This document shows, one piece after another, positions 44,517 through 55,507 of a DNA stretch of 64,000 bases. The notes beneath the pieces were generated by a model. The model was not told the DNA's origin. It ran no database searches and was given only the letters and a program-made list of their open reading frames with translations. The translations under genes were made by a program, and so were the position numbers. Origin of the DNA: Metellina segmentata (Eukaryota > Arthropoda > Arachnida > Araneae > Tetragnathidae); the NCBI GenBank assembly GCA_947359465.1, contig OX375883.1, positions 91,940,911-92,004,910 of the forward strand, read 5' to 3'. The first letter of the stretch is position 1. Each line of letters begins with the position of its first letter.

Positions 44517-45260
44517 TAGGGCAACTTTTTGTTGCAGTAAAAATGGAAAAAGTTGCATTTATCATTCTCTAAAGTTGCATTTATTTTTATACACTAAAAT
44601 CTAAACTAAATTATTTGTAAAAAAATGAAAAAAAAAATCAGAATTTATGGACAATTTTAGTGATAGACAAAAGTATTATTATGCATTATTAAATACAGAA
44701 GAACATTGGCGTTGTTGAATGGCCTATCCTTGGCCAGTGTTTTCTTTAACATTGAAAAACTGCGCTCAACAGAGACGGATGTTGCATGACATTGTTGCAG
44801 TGTAGCAAATAAGCACTTGGAGGAAAATTGTCTTGGGAAAATGTAGCATTAACCATCAGGTCGTTATTTTTTCTAATCGTCTTTTAAGATACGTTTGAAG
44901 GTTGCAAGGAACTTTTTTTAAATTCCTCGATCTGATATTTTTATTTGCTGTCTCGATGTTGAACTCTTTTGATTACAATTTTTCTACAAGACGAATCAAA
45001 CATTCGTAGCTGCTTTTGATTTTCAGCAAACGTTTTGGCAGCTCTGAGCAACGAAATTTTGCCTTATAATCATCTGCATTGTTATATTACATATCATGTA
45101 CATTTTAAAAAGTTGAGGTGGTTGCATTGTTGCATTTATGTTGCGGTTATATAACTCACTTACAATACACCCCATGTAGGAGGAATATTGGTTTTAGCGC
45201 TTTACATGCAGCTTTGAGCGTGTGAAAAAAAAGTTGCATTTGTTGCAAAAAGTTGCCCTT
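44517..45260 (-). mobile_element. hAT element with perfect target duplication
   Basis: AGGGCAACTTTTTG and its complement CAAAAAGTTGCCCTT bound the element, with further GTTGCA repeats just inside. The exact duplication CTCATGAC flanks it (44509-44516, 45261-45268). 744 bp. Confidence 0.92.
44690..44905 (-). pseudogene. hAT transposase C-terminal scrap
   Basis: On the minus strand VERSFSMLKKTLAKDRPF is the conserved C-terminal ER.FS helix region of hAT transposases, preceded after a frame change by a segment ending in YLLHCN. It is too short and broken to be active. Confidence 0.75.
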
Positions 45261-45269
45261 CTCATGACG

Positions 45270-45790
45270 TATACAGCGGCTGCCTTAAAATATAGCTTAT
45301 CGCCATTTTGGCGAACCTAAGAGGCGTTGACCAACTACTTTCGTATTGCAATGCATAACTCATTTTTTGGAACTTTTATTGATGAAATGCTCAAAATTAT
45401 GTCCGAGAGTCAAGTGACATTATACAGATTTGATCTTTGTACGAAACATTGATATAAGTCAGTTGTCGATATGATTCCCCAGGCGTCAATATTACATTGT
45501 TAGGGGTCGATTGGTGGTCAATAGAAAAATATAAGACACCATTATACGAGTAATATTTTATTCGGGTTCACTTGAATTACCTCCACCTCGAATGACAATG
45601 TAATTAAGAGTGTGTGGCGATTTAAGGCTGAAATTTCTTAATTTTGAACCCAACATTGCTAATCTTGTCAAGTGTCATGAAGCGCACCGTTTACATTGAC
45701 AACTTAGTAAACTGTATACTAAGTTCATAAGTCCTAATTTCCTATACGTAAAGAAGATTGTATTATTGTTATCTAATCTAAAAATAAATT
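45270..45790. other. No recognisable feature
   Basis: No repeat or coding signal recognised. Confidence 0.3.
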
Positions 45791-46200
45791 TTAGAGAAGC
45801 TTAAATTCGAAAATATACTTTCCTTATAAACTGCATGCCAACCTCAGTACTTAGTATCATTATGAGCTAGTTACATGTTATCCTTCCTTTAATTACACAA
45901 GAAGGATTCGCGGCTTAAACAATTCCAGTTGTGTTCACCGCGTTTTCACAACCCACTTAAATTTTTCGATTTTTACTTTTAAATTCCATCATTTTAGAGA
46001 AGTTTTAATCCGAAAATGTACTTTGTTTATAAACTGCATGCCAATTTCCATACGTAGTATCACTGAGAGCTCATACAGAAAATTTCGTGCACGTCTGTGA
46101 AAATGCAGAAATTGGGGAATGCTTCGTGGAAATGTAAGTGGGATGGAATACAAAAACGGGTTTAAATTTGTCAGTTTAAATGCTATTGTTCTTCTTAGCA
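45791..46200 (+). repeat. ~203-bp tandem duplication, diverged
   Basis: TTTTAGAGAAG followed by TATAAACTGCATGCCAA occurs at 45791 and 45992. Confidence 0.75.
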
Positions 46201-46499
46201 TATGAAAATGCTGATATCTTGTCAGAGCCGTTGAGAAGGTCTTAGCTGCCCACGTTAAAATCTAAGCAAGTCGCCCTCTCTTCCAAAGAACACTTGATTT
46301 TCTAAAGTGAACGCCCTTCGTATTCGAAAAAGATTTCGGATGACTAGTCTTCTTTCACCCGGTGTCTTAACCTGCTTGGTGGTTGTACCCGTGAAGAATT
46401 TCGTCATTTGAAAAACTAGACAGATTTTAGTGGACGAGATATCTCGTTCAAAGAGCTCTCGTCGTACGGAACCTTTACATGGCAGGGACACACTTTCAG

Positions 46500-46995
46500 T
46501 TAAATGGCGGGGACAACACAAACTAATTACATAGCAGAGACAAAACAGAACAGTTACTTGAATAGGACAACGCAGAACAGTTACATGGCTGGGACAACAA
46601 AAAGCAGTTATGTGGCTAGTTACATGGCTGGGACAACGCAGAACAGTTACATGGCTGGTACAACGCAGAACAGTTACATGGCTGGAACAACGCAGAACAG
46701 TTACATGGATGGGACAACGCAGAACAGTTACATGGCTGGGACAACGCAGAACAGTTACATGGCTGGGACAACGCAGAACAGTTACATGGCTGGGACAACG
46801 CAGAACAGTTACATGGCTGGGACAACGCAGAACAATTAAATGGCTGGGACAACGCAGAACAGTTAAATGGCTGGGACAACGCAGAACAGTTACATGGCTG
46901 GGACAACGCAGAACAGTTAAATGGCTGGGACAACGCAGAACAGTTAAATGGCTGGGACAACGCAGAGCAGTAACATGACTAGGACAACGCAGAAC
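46500..46995 (+). repeat. 27-bp minisatellite, about 18 units
   Basis: Units built on ATGGCTGGGACAACGCAG plus AACAGTTAC. Because 27 is a multiple of three, several frames on both strands stay open for 110-255 codons, giving repeats such as MAGTTQNSY. This is a property of the repeat, not a gene. Confidence 0.96.
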
Positions 46996-47149
46996 ATTGG
47001 ATTTTGATCTACCATGAGACATTAATCTAAAACATAGTGCTTTGTATGGATTTGCACAGTTCCAAAATGCTTAAAAATCTGAATTCAGTTCAAATTTTTT
47101 TATTTTATCCTTACATTATTCAGTAAATATTTAGAAATCAATATAGCGT

Positions 47150-47260
47150 GCTGTGGAAGTTTGCAGAGTGGGGTGCCATCTTAGGTGCTGACCTCCTTCT
47201 ACGACCGTTGTTCAAAATGGCGATACGTTATCCTCGGATCTTTCCCTTCGAAATTAAGTT
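47150..47260 (+). mobile_element. SINE-A/B body fragment
   Basis: GTGGAAGTTTGCAGAGTGG to CTCGGATCTTTCCC, diverged. Confidence 0.65.
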
Positions 47261-47264
47261 TTAA

Positions 47265-48085
47265 ATTTAATTTGTCGTTCTACTTCAACCACCCCATCCA
47301 AATAAACAGAAGTAATTATTCAAAGTTTTGCTGAAAATATTTACAATCTAATGTAACACGTTTAGACACATTTAGTGCAATCAGGCACGAAAAATTATCA
47401 GTAGCCTTTCATAAAAGGTAAGGGACACATTGTGGCCGAGTGGGTGTCATGATCCGCGCATGCGCACTTTAAGCAGAACAAGCGCGTAACTCTTCCCTGA
47501 GACACATAAGAGAAACGAGGAACGATGGTCGACACAAACGAACGCTGAGTGTCGTCTATTCGGCTAGAAACGTAGAATGTGTATATGATTGTTCTTATCA
47601 CTTGAAGTCCATCCTCCTGTACATAGATTTTCTTTGTGTGTGTCGTCATTAAATAAATGTGTAATTCATCTCAAAATAGTATGTGTCATTAACGAAGTTT
47701 CCATTACGTCACGATAGAACCCAAGCCTGATATTACGAAGTAAGAAGATGTTCACAATGGGTATGCCCATCACGGTAGCAACTTTTAAGTTGTAGAGCCC
47801 GTTGTGTTCATCCAGAGAGTTTGTAAAACTTTCCTTGTGAGTCTAAGTCTATTACTTGAGCATTGATAAATATGCGGCATAAAACCCAATCAACCATGAA
47901 AAGTATAAATGTTAAACAAGAACATGAATATTAATGTCTATAAAATTTTTTACGTGTAACCTGCTACGTCAGATTGCTTGAGTTCTACCTGAATCTATGT
48001 ACCCAGGCATTTGCTCATACTGAAATCACTTGGATACAGATTTTCATTTATGTGTGTGACTTCTTGAGAGTTCCTTATGAAGGTA
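47265..48085. other. No recognisable feature
   Basis: An 83-residue minus-strand open frame (47398-47649) shows no family resemblance. Nothing else was recognised. Confidence 0.3.
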
Positions 48086-48140
48086 CGTCGTCAGTAGCCC
48101 GTTGTGTTGCTCTAGTACGACGTTAATTAAAAAATTACTA
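48086..48140 (+). mobile_element. SINE tail fragment
   Basis: CGTCGTCAGTAGCCCG to ACGACGTTAATTAAAA. Confidence 0.75.
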
Positions 48141-48164
48141 AATTATCTGTTCAGTGATAGTGGA

Positions 48165-48604
48165 GTGAGCCGAGTTAGCTCAGTCAGCAGAGCGTCGGGC
48201 TCGCATCGGAAGGGCTGTGGTTTCTGCCCGCAGCGGAGCCTGCAATTCTGACTATTGCGAGATCGGCGCTTGGACCTGTCTAAAGACCGTCGTGTTCACT
48301 AATGGTGGCTGGGGCACGTTAAATAGGTCGTGGTCACAAAGTTCCCCATGTTCCCATACCAAATCAATACCTCAGGGGGTACCTGATCAGGGGGTTATCG
48401 GCCTCTGATTATGATCTAAATTACGATATGTGTGAGTGAATGGATGTGTGAAAGGGGCCTTCCTGTAAAACGGATGTGTCATGTATGAAGAAGTCCAACC
48501 CTCCGGGGCAATGGCACCCCCAATTGGGCCATATATGGCCCGCACGCCAACAGTGATAGTGGAACTGAATTCCATCTGTGGTGCCATTAAATAAATAAAT
48601 AACA
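48165..48604 (+). mobile_element. SINE-E, full head
   Basis: The tRNA-like head GAGTTAGCTCAGTCAGCAG has a clear A box; the B-box position is altered (GTGGTTTCTGCCC). The body runs AAGACCGTCGTGTTCAC, core GGGGCACGTTAAATAGGTCG, then GGGGTACCTGATCAGGGGG and a (AAAT)n tail. It shares the core with SINE-A and SINE-B. Confidence 0.82.
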
Positions 48605-48609
48605 CTTCT

Positions 48610-49440
48610 ACGTAGCATCAGCTTTTACCAGTCTTGTATATTTTTTAAATTGCGAAGATTTCTCGAGTTGTTCTGTCTCGACAACCCACGGCTGAAGAAA
48701 AAACATCCAAGAGAAAATGAGCCTTTACTTGGAACTGTAGACTATCGCTAACATTTTCGACACAGCTCGTTCATCTTCAACTGGAAAACGAACCCACCGA
48801 ATGTTCTTTTGCGACGAAAACAATTTTCGTTTCGTTCCAAAGCTTCCCTCTCTTTCAGAGCACCGCTAATTAAACGAACCGCTCGGAATTTCGAACACAA
48901 CTTTTGACCCACAAACCCCTTGCTCGGTGCCAAACGCAGGCGAAAATGTTTTCCAGCCTCGTTATCGTCATTCTAGACCCCCCTCCCCTTTCGAAGCTCC
49001 CCCTTCGTCCAATTAGCTTCAGTTGGCGGTGTCTTTAACAGAGTGCCAATTCGAGATGATTATCGCCAAATATGGCGAACGATTTGGGGTTGCACCAAAG
49101 ATGGAAATAAAAAAAAGCTGGAAATTCAACCACCTGTCTGAGAAGGGCGCGAACTGTTAGATATGTACTCTAGTATTTCAGGATTTTCTTCGGCAAACGA
49201 TAATAAAAAAATGAGACATTCGAAAGAGGGAGAAGGTGTGTGATTCTGACAATTTTATTTATTTTTCAACAATTCCCTCTCTTCCCAAGAATCATCGCGG
49301 TTGCATATTTGCACATGTACATCCTTGGGCCATAAGTAAGGGCAATTAATTAAACTCTCAAAGATAAGTGTTAGGGGACCGTCGTAAAATCTAAAATGAA
49401 GACAACACACACTTTGTGATTAGCAAAATAATTAAAAAAA
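48610..49440. other. Unique-looking DNA, possible regulatory element
   Basis: No repeat seen from 48620 to 49110. GCTAATTAAACG and CCAATTAGCTTC lie near 48868 and 49009. The 61-residue minus-strand frame has no match. Confidence 0.3.
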
Positions 49441-49449
49441 CATAATTAT

Positions 49450-51015
49450 GAGTTTTGCTTTTCATTTATTTTCCATTCTATAATTTACAAAACCTCACCA
49501 TACTTCCCATTTGTTCCCCTTTTATATGTTTACAAAACCCACGTCATGTTTCACATGTTTTTCTATTCTTTATGTTTACAGACCCACATCATATTACATT
49601 TTTTTCAGCTCTGTATGTTTATAAAACTCGCATCACTCTTTTTACCCTTCTGAATACAAAACCAGAATCATATTTTGCATTTCTTTTCCATTTTTTATCG
49701 TTACAAAACCAACATAATATTTTCCATGTTTTACATTGTTATTTGTTTACAAAAGTCACACCTTATTTTGCTTTTTTCTATTCTCATTGTTAACAAAACT
49801 CACACAATGTCTTACACTTTTTACCATTCTCTATGTTTACAAAACTCTCATCATATTTTGTATTTCTTTAACGTTCTTTATTAAGCCCGCATCATAATTT
49901 GCGTTTCTTTTCCATCTTATGTGAACGAAACTTACATCTTGTTTTGCACATTTGTCCATTCACAATTTTCACACAATTTATTAAATTTTTTCAGTTCTGT
50001 ATGTTTAAAAAACTCGCATCATGTTTGACATTTTTTACCGTTCGGTATGTTTATTAATTCCACATCATATTTTGCATTTCTTTTCCATTTTGTATGATTA
50101 CAAAACTCTCATCATACTTTCCATTGTATATGTTTACAAAACTCACATCAACTTTTGCTTTTTTTCATTCTAATTGTTTACAAAACTTCAATGTTAAAAA
50201 ACCCACATCATATTATATATTTTTTAACTTTTATGTGTTTACTAAGGTCCCGTCATATTTTGCGTTTCTTTTCCATGTTATATGTTTACAAATACCACAT
50301 CATATTTTCCATTTTCTCCATTGTATATATTTAGAAAACCCAGATTATCTGTTGCATTTTTTTCCATTCTCAATGTTCACAAAACTTGCATAATGTTTTA
50401 CATTTTTTTCCTTTGTATGTTTACAAAACCTACATCATATTTTGCATTTTTTCCATTCTCAATGTTTACAAAACTCACATCACACATTACTTTTTTTAAC
50501 GTTCTATCTGTTTACTAAACTCGCATCATGTTTTGCCTTTTCCCCATTTTGTACTTATTACAAACCCACATCATATTTTCCATTTTTTACCGTTTTGTAT
50601 ATTTAATACCTTCAATGCTTTGCAGCTCTTTCTCATTTTGTATGATTTCAAAACCCACCCCATATTAAATTTTCCATTGTATATGTATACAAAACGCACA
50701 TCTTATTATCCATTTTCCTATATGTTTACAAACTTACATCATATTTTATGTTTTTAAATTATATATGTTTACAAGATCCACATCATATTTTAATACACTT
50801 CTTTGCACATTCAATACGTTTACAAAATTCACCATTACATTTTATATTTTTTCTCCGTCTTGTACGTTTAAAAAACCGACGTCATGTTTTACATTTTTTC
50901 TTCGTTATTTATACAAAACCCATTTTATTTCTATTTTTTCACTTTCTCAATGTTTACAAAACTCAAATCATATTTTACATTTTCTTCCGCTGAGTATGTT
51001 TACGAAATCTATATC
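49450..51015 (+). repeat. Long diverged minisatellite, units about 43-60 bp
   Basis: ATGTTTACAAAAC(C/T)CACATCAT followed by ATTTTGCATTTTTTTCCATT recurs more than 25 times. The Phe/Tyr-rich open frames along it are by-products. Confidence 0.93.
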
Positions 51016-51330
51016 ATACTTACGCTATTTGCTGGGAATTTCAGTTCAGATTTTACCATTGTACTTTTGAGTTACACCACTACTGTGGACTTTCTTAATG
51101 GGCCACTAAAAAATTTTCAGTATATCGAAATACAAAAATACTTCCAAAAACACAGATTCTGGAAAGGCGCACATATTTTCCTTGTGTGTTCAGCAAAATC
51201 AAATTTTAAATAAATCAGAGCAATCTGTTTTTAAAAACCGCTTTCATCATGTGAAGATTGAATAGTTCACACGAATCGCATTTGATCCAAATCGTAATCG
51301 CGTTTGATGTTCCAGATTAACTTCTGTTGT

Positions 51331-52062
51331 TTCTCATGCCTACACTTGCAGGCCCGTCGAAGACGGCAAGAGGCGTGCGTCTTCCATGTTACTGAGCCCC
51401 ATTGGGAGGACTAGCGCGTCTTTCTAGGAATGGCTCTTCGTTACGTGGACGATTCTATTCAGGACCGTAGGTTGATCGGTAGATATTAACTCGTGATAAG
51501 TGAATCGATTCTTCAGTTCGATTCTTTCGTAACTTGTTTTGATCCACAGTGAGCTATGATTGATTATTTACTTGTTAAACTATTACCAGTACCGGACTGA
51601 GGGAAACCTCAATAGTTTTTGTGCATCTCCCGTCTTAGCTCTGTTGGCTATTCTTGTACTGCTCTCACCACGCAACAGTTAAACGTAACACATTTCTACA
51701 AGTTTGTATTTCGACAATTTTTAACTGTGTCTTCAAATATTTCCCACTCCAGATTCATTTTCCTCTTTTAGAAGTAAAAATCTCTCATCTTCAATTGATT
51801 GAGTCCATATATATCTGCATGTATTAGTTCACTAACTGTTAAGGCTCTACATTCTACGAGTTTAATATCCACCGAACTACCTACGTTACAATATAGAATC
51901 GTCCACGCAACGAAGAGCCATTCCTAGAAAGACGCGCTAGTCATTGGGGGAGGAAGTCCGACTTAGCTCGACATACAGAATCGCAGGCTCCGCCGAGGAC
52001 AGAACCCACAACCCTTCTGATGCGAGCCCGACGCTCTACTGACTGAGCTACCGCGGCTCATA
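51331..52062 (-). mobile_element. SINE-E copy split by a MITE
   Basis: Right part (51942-52062): minus-strand head GGTAGCTCAGTCAGTAGAGC, then the GGCGGAGCCTGCGATTCTG region. Left part (51331-51409): GCCGTCTTCGACGGGCC to the TAGGCATGAGAAAC 3' end. The two parts match 62950-63095 continuously once 51410-51941 is removed. Confidence 0.83.
51410..51941. mobile_element. MULE-like MITE with ~48-bp inverted repeats
   Basis: The ends beginning ACTAGCGCGTCTTTCTAGG are inverted over about 48 bases with one or two differences. They are flanked by CATTGGGAG(G) and CATTGGGGG(AGG), a 9-10 bp duplication of the SINE-E target. Long inverted repeats plus about 9 bp fit Mutator-like elements. No coding sequence. 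Confidence 0.85.
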
Positions 52063-52064
52063 GA

Positions 52065-52430
52065 TTAACTTCTACATTTAACTTTTGTTAACTCTTTATT
52101 TTCACAGCTTTCTTCGAAGGATCCGTTTGATGATTGATTGTTCCTTTGGTCGGCATGAATGCGATTCTAGACAGCACAATCGAAATCCATTTTCAGAATA
52201 CAAATTTGGAATCACTCGCCGAATTTGTTTTGTTTATCAAATCATACACTGAGGGGTCTCGAATTTGTTTTCTGAATGAGTTTTGAGGACAGCGAGAAGT
52301 TCATTTTCCGTTGGCAGATGCGATTCGCGAGCGCAGTCACGTGGTGCTTGATTTAATCGTTGCCAAAAGACACATGCAAATAATTTGTTTTGTGCCTCTT
52401 AACAGGAATATATACTCACGTTGGCGTGGA
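52065..52430. other. No recognisable feature
   Basis: No repeat or gene recognised. Confidence 0.3.
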
Positions 52431-52434
52431 GTGG

Positions 52435-52540
52435 AAGCTTGGTAGGTAGGTATTTTAATTACCTTCGTACTGGAGGCAACAAAACGGGCTATTGGCTACG
52501 GTTCGTGATCAATTCCCAAGGGTGTGAAAGTTTGAAGAGA
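52435..52540 (-). mobile_element. SINE-B/A fragment
   Basis: Tail-like TTTTAATTACCTTCGTACTGG and ACGGGCTATTGGC, then breaks down. Confidence 0.55.
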
Positions 52541-52544
52541 GGAG

Positions 52545-52835
52545 CCTTGACGTGAAACAAAAACAGACTGAGCATTGCTATTTAAATGAACTTCAAAAAG
52601 TGTGACCAATATGTCAACGAATAGTCACGTGACTGTTCCGTGAAAAGACTGGGTCGGTTTGGCTTTGGCATTTTGTTGTTGCGTTTAGCGATATTACATC
52701 TTATAGCAGGATAGGTGTGTGGATGCCTATTTCAAGATTATCGACAAACATGGCGAAATCGTCAATGTCTATCACTATATCGCGAGGACCAATCACATGA
52801 TGAATTACTGGATGGGCGTTTCATAATGTATTGGG
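52545..52835 (+). repeat. Repeat G, copy 1
   Basis: AGTCACGTGACTG, TTTGGC and ATTACATC, then CGC(G/A)AGGACCAATCA and a TGAAT block are shared in order with 61230-61690. Confidence 0.6.
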
Positions 52836-53932
52836 GAACTGCACTTCTATCTTGCTGGATTGCAACTGATGTTAGAAACACAAAAGCTTAGCTGAAGTGA
52901 ATTTTTGTTTCGCCATTTATATCATTCTCCATACTACTAAATAATTCTAATGTTCCATATGGATTTGACATCATTTTATGACGCCTCAAAATAAACTTTT
53001 GAGGTGAATTGAGAGTACTTTCTATTTTATACAGCTTTGGTTACCTTTACTTTCGATCAGACGTACATATATTTGAGAAAGTCCAGACTTAGAAAATCCA
53101 CAGTAATCTTATTCGTCACCGAGACAAAACTTGAGCTCAAAGATTGTCTTTAAGTCAAGCGAATGTATTTTGCAAGAAAATTTTTATTTTCCGTTACTGG
53201 TTTCCGCAGAAACTGTTTTTCTTGATTTCCCAAAAGCTGATCTCTGGACTTGTGGGTTTTCTCAAACTATCTATTCAGATTGTGGCAAACTGTTTTCAGT
53301 TGTCGACTTACAAATTTTTAAGCAGGGAATTCCGGGTCACATACGGATGCTACGGCAATGATAAGCTGCAGGTTTCAGGAGAAAATAGACCGGTTTTCAC
53401 GATATTTTAATCGATTGGTTATAAATTTTGGTACAATTTTGACAGCTTTAAAGTATGCCGGACCGATTGGCTACCAAATAAACCGATCCAGGAGTTTTCA
53501 CATAATTAGTCCGTTTAAAAAATTTAGATTACTTTTAGATAGTACTAATCATAGATAAAAAAAGAGCGGACTTATTTTTTCTCACATCATCAAGGAATAA
53601 AACAATGGACATCGATCATAGGACTGGTATTGTCCAAGCATTTAGTAATGGTGTCATCCAAATGTAAAGCAATTGCAAAATATTTGACATTCGCGTTCCC
53701 ATGCAGTAAGCCACCTGGTAGCTTATATTCACTTTTAAAATTAGCCCTGTAGTGGACAACCTCCGGCAAAACCAGTTTTTTGGTGTGTAACCAGTTCCAA
53801 AGTGTCACCAGTTCTAGGCAAGAGGTAATTTGTTTTTCCTACGTGGACAAATGGGATGACTTCGCTTCGACGAAATATCGTATCCTCAGCAAAATTGATC
53901 ATAACTTGGACGCTATACCGCTTTGAAACTCT
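52836..53932. other. No recognisable feature
   Basis: Several open frames of 64-96 residues without family resemblance. A short AAAACAATGGAC block at 53600 matches repeat C. Confidence 0.3.
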
Positions 53933-54361
53933 TAGTCCCGGAGCACACATCCGGTTATTCAACGTGCGGCGCCGTTGCGGCACCGAAGCCCAACTATGCA
54001 CACATAACCGTGAAATGACGCAAGTACTCATTTCACGCCATTTGCGATAAATATTCTATCAAAGAAAACGTGTTTATTTCGCTTACTTGGTGTAAAAAAA
54101 AGTATATTTTGAAACAAAATAGACGTTATTGGATACAACCATTTATTAATTATTATTTCTATACCATTTATTTATGAAAACAAGGTACTTCAGAACGGAG
54201 ACGCGTGTGCGGCGAGCTGCGGCGCCGTGGGGAACGGCGGTACAAATTGCACGCAAGTTGGACGTGCGTCGCCGCAGCGGTGCCGGAGGCATGAACGCAC
54301 TACTCCATTGGATCTAATGTATCTCGGATCGCACTTGCGTTGCGGCAGCGGCAAACTTCGG
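53933..54361. mobile_element. MITE with GC-rich arms, copy 2
   Basis: Inverse orientation of 34958-35407, sharing both CG-rich arms (GTCGCCGCAGCGG, GCGGCGCCGTTGCGG) and the AT core. The left end TAGTCCCGGAGCACACA is intact; the right end is degraded. Confidence 0.8.
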
Positions 54362-54839
54362 CTTTTATTAATGTATGACATGAGTATTTCTGCGTGATGT
54401 CTTAACCTTTATGCTGAGGCACTTAGATTTTTTCAATCGTCTCCAGGAACGGTTCTTTCGCCTGCATGTCCACCCCCCCCCCTTAACCAAATTACCTAAC
54501 TTGAGTAATAGAGCCTTAAGTGGAATTTACGACTGACACTTTCCTTTCATAGTATTGTGTGGCGTATATCACCAGAGAGACCTTCTGCAATTTTCCCCAA
54601 AGCGTTCACACCTCGCGATCGATAGGGGTAGAGTACCGAACGAAAGGAGGGATGCTCTAGAAGGTCAGTCGCTGACAGCTCGTAAATGGTGGTCGATGCC
54701 AGTGGTCACTTAAAAGTGGGATGACATTTCACCATACACAGATCTATACCATGCAGCTGGTGTAAACGAAATTGTAGTGGTAACAATTGTCTACCTGGTT
54801 AAAGGTTAAGTAAATTGTTTGTTGTTGCGTGTTTGCATC
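54362..54839. other. Intron sequence upstream of the engrailed exon
   Basis: No repeat recognised apart from a C-run at 54473. By position it should be the 3' end of the engrailed intron. Confidence 0.45.
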
Positions 54840-54869
54840 GTCTAACCGTTTTTCTCTTCTCTATTCCAG
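54840..54869 (+). promoter_or_regulatory. Splice acceptor of the engrailed exon
   Basis: A CTAAC branch-point-like motif at 54842-54846 is followed by a pyrimidine-rich tract and CCAG ending at 54869. The branch adenine at 54845 lies 25 bases before the exon. The resulting phase (one base of a Gly codon left upstream) agrees with the known engrailed intron position, which supports the chosen exon start over the upstream ATG of the open frame. Confidence 0.88.
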
Positions 54870-55165
54870 GTCCGAGGAGCCGTCGCCAGACCAAAAAGGA
54901 ACCCTCCAGCGACGAGAAACGCTGTCGAACGGCCTTCACGGGTTCCCAGTTGTCGCGCCTGCGCCATGAGTTCCAGGAGAACCCCTATCTGAGTGAACCT
55001 CGACGGCTGGAGCTGGCGCAGTCCCTCAACCTCACCGAGTCACAAATCAAGATCTGGTTCCAGAACAGACGCGCCAAGATGAAGCGCACTTGCAAGGAGA
55101 AGGACCCCCTGGCCATGAAGCTCATGGCACAGGGTCTCTACAACCATTCCACAAACAAGTCGTAG
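54870..55165 (+). CDS. Terminal exon of a divergent engrailed-class homeobox gene
   Basis: The exon encodes the C-terminal 97 residues of an engrailed-family transcription factor, a nuclear DNA-binding segmentation and neural regulator in animals. The homeodomain (about 54914-55093) has the invariant W48, F49, N51 and R53 and has Q50, in the run [15 protein letters not shown]. It is followed by the engrailed-specific tail [15 protein letters not shown] and a TAG stop at 55163-55165. The exon starts after AG at 54868-54869, so the first Gly codon is split after its first base. This matches the conserved engrailed intron just before Pro-Arg. Oddities are C4 for the usual P4, P24 for R24, R52 for the class-typical K52 and M56 for I56. 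The exon is clearly richer in GC than its surroundings. No EH1 or EH2 exon was recognised upstream, so the gene is partial here. It is open throughout and looks functional, but expression is unproven. An extra engrailed/invected paralogue is the likeliest identity. Confidence 0.93.
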
Positions 55166-55244
55166 GGGAGGTCAAAAATTCCTGCAATCCAGTTCCTTTT
55201 GATTCCTTTGTCCAGTCTAAAAGTGTGGGAACAGCACTATGATC

Positions 55245-55250
55245 AATAAA
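55245..55250 (+). terminator. Polyadenylation signal of the engrailed gene
   Basis: AATAAA lies about 80 bases after the engrailed stop codon, which would give a very short 3' UTR. Nothing closer competes with it. A second AATAAA near 56009 belongs to a later repeat copy. Confidence 0.55.
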
Positions 55251-55319
55251 AATCACTATTGAGAAACTCCCCCAGAACTTCTGTGTTCCAACAAGCTCAA
55301 ACAAGACTGAAACTAATAT

Positions 55320-55507
55320 AGACACTTGACCACTACAAGGCCAGAATCGATGATCCAGTTGTAAAAGGGCATCCAGTGGGTGGCCATCTCTACACCTAAC
55401 TAAGGCCACCACATTTTATGTCCATGCCATTTGCATCATCCATACCCCGAATTCGAACCAGGAACCTTCCAGTGATCAAGACCTTAACCACTAGATCAGT
55501 TGGTCGG
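55320..55507 (-). mobile_element. SINE-D copy inside the engrailed 3' repeat array
   Basis: On the minus strand this begins with the tRNA-like head used by SINE-A (GCCGACCAACC-like start, TAGTGGTTAAGG A-box type, GGTTCGAAT B box) but continues into a different body shared with 30258-30477 and 61350-61500. The flanks ACTAATATAG and ACTGATATAG look like a target-site duplication. It interrupts copy 1 of the engrailed tail repeat, so it is younger than that repeat. Confidence 0.75.

Noticed and set aside
46255..47022. 255-codon minus-strand frame with CPSHVTVLR repeats
   Set aside because: Produced by the 27-bp minisatellite; overlapping frames on both strands are equally open.
48175..48250. 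tRNA gene (GTTAGCTCAGTCAGCAGAGC)
   Set aside because: Head of SINE-E; it continues into the SINE body and the B box is altered.
49455..51213. Series of Phe/Tyr-rich open frames that look like membrane proteins
   Set aside because: They follow the diverged 43-60 bp minisatellite and change frame with each unit.
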